Assembly: GCA_020028535.1 (NCBI GenBank)
Contig: JAIBHM010000084.1
Span: 1-13,679 of the forward strand
DNA length: 13,679 nt
From: Armatimonadota bacterium
GTDB taxonomy: Bacteria > Sysuimicrobiota > Sysuimicrobiia > Sysuimicrobiales > Kaftiobacteriaceae
Direction: 5' to 3'
Shown: positions 13,275 through 13,679 of the stretch, piece after piece
Layout: each line of letters begins with the position of its first letter
How positions within the stretch are numbered: position 1 is the first letter of the stretch
Made by a program: the position numbers and the translations under genes
The notes under the pieces: generated by a model
Database searches by the model: none
Seen by the model: only the letters and a program-made list of their open reading frames with translations
Told to the model about the DNA's origin: nothing

Positions 13275-13679
13275 ATGGTGAAACTGCTTCTCGCGGTGCT
13301 CGCCCTCGCCGTGCTGGCCGTGGCTGCTTCGGCGGCCGACGTGACTGAAGTGCCTTCAGGCGTCAGCACAGAAGCGGTCAAGGCATTCAAGCGCGGGCTG
13401 GAGTTCCACGCGGCGAAACAGTGGCCGCAGGCGATCAAGGAGTACGAACGGGCGGTCGCGCTGGGCGGGCGCTTCCCTGAAGCGTTCAACAACCTCGCCT
13501 ATTGCCTGCGGAAGACAGGACAGATCGAGAAGGCGATCGAGCTGTACAAGGTCGCTCTGCAGCTGCGTCCGACGTTCGCGCAGGCACACGATTACCTGGC
13601 GCGGGCATATCTCGCCAAGGGCGACCGCGCGGCCGCACTCCGGGAATATGAGATCGTGCGCCGCCTCGACCGCAAGCTG
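13275..13679 (+). CDS. Secreted TPR-repeat protein, C-terminus beyond the window edge
   Basis: From ATG 13275 an open frame of 135 codons reaches the right edge. A signal peptide (MVKLLLAVLALAVLAVAASA, no lipobox) is followed from about residue 35 by TPR units: FKRGLEFHAAKQWPQAIKEY, then AFNNLAYCLRKTGQIEKAIE and LARAYLAKGDRAAALREYE, spaced 34 residues. TPRs mediate protein-protein contacts; an exported one usually acts in envelope assembly or scaffolding. It begins 4 bases after the amidohydrolase stop with no good SD, suggesting translational coupling. GTG 13278 is an alternative start. The remaining length is unknown. Confidence 0.85.
   Translation, partial: MVKLLLAVLALAVLAVAASAADVTEVPSGVSTEAVKAFKRGLEFHAAKQWPQAIKEYERAVALGGRFPEAFNNLAYCLRKTGQIEKAIELYKVALQLRPTFAQAHDYLARAYLAKGDRAAALREYEIVRRLDRKL

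Overview
This is a high-GC bacterial window with GTG starts, tight head-to-tail overlaps and few gaps. None of the visible signal peptides (binding protein, GH20 enzyme, the 125-residue and TPR proteins) has a lipobox cysteine, which fits a two-membrane organism with a periplasm better than a typical Gram-positive one. I cannot name a phylum.

Positions 1-6494 (minus strand) are one operon. Its order is sugar-binding protein, secreted GH20 hexosaminidase, MalF-type permease, MalG-type permease, DUF4127 protein (running off the left edge). Successive genes overlap by 14, 4 and 1 bases, and the last pair is 1 base apart. A plus-strand SIS-domain protein resembling glucosamine-6-phosphate deaminase/GlmS diverges from it, and a cytoplasmic GH3 NagZ-type enzyme (minus) converges on that. 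Together this looks like an amino-sugar scavenging locus: GH20 trims an N-acetylhexosamine glycan outside, the ABC importer brings sugar in, NagZ splits it inside, and the SIS enzyme would act on the amino-sugar phosphate. The SIS gene is odd: homology stops at about 7544, ten bases before the nagZ stop codon, so the C-terminal tail that carries the catalytic lysine in GlmS is absent.

Positions 9080-11090 hold a 19-codon ORF coupled to nagZ, a terminator, a tiny Lmo0937-type membrane protein, a coiled-coil anchored protein, and queG (epoxyqueuosine reductase) with a possibly leaderless start.

Positions 11084-12190 (minus) are the most striking part. Two tandem cyclic-di-GMP-I (GEMM-I) riboswitch aptamers precede a small secreted protein of unknown function and a second unknown protein. 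Each aptamer is closed by its own outer stem, and the two stems differ in sequence while keeping pairing. The proximal stem takes in part of the ribosome-binding site, which predicts translational control by c-di-GMP.

Positions 12313-13679 (plus) hold an amidohydrolase-family TIM-barrel protein followed 4 bases later by a secreted TPR protein cut by the right edge.
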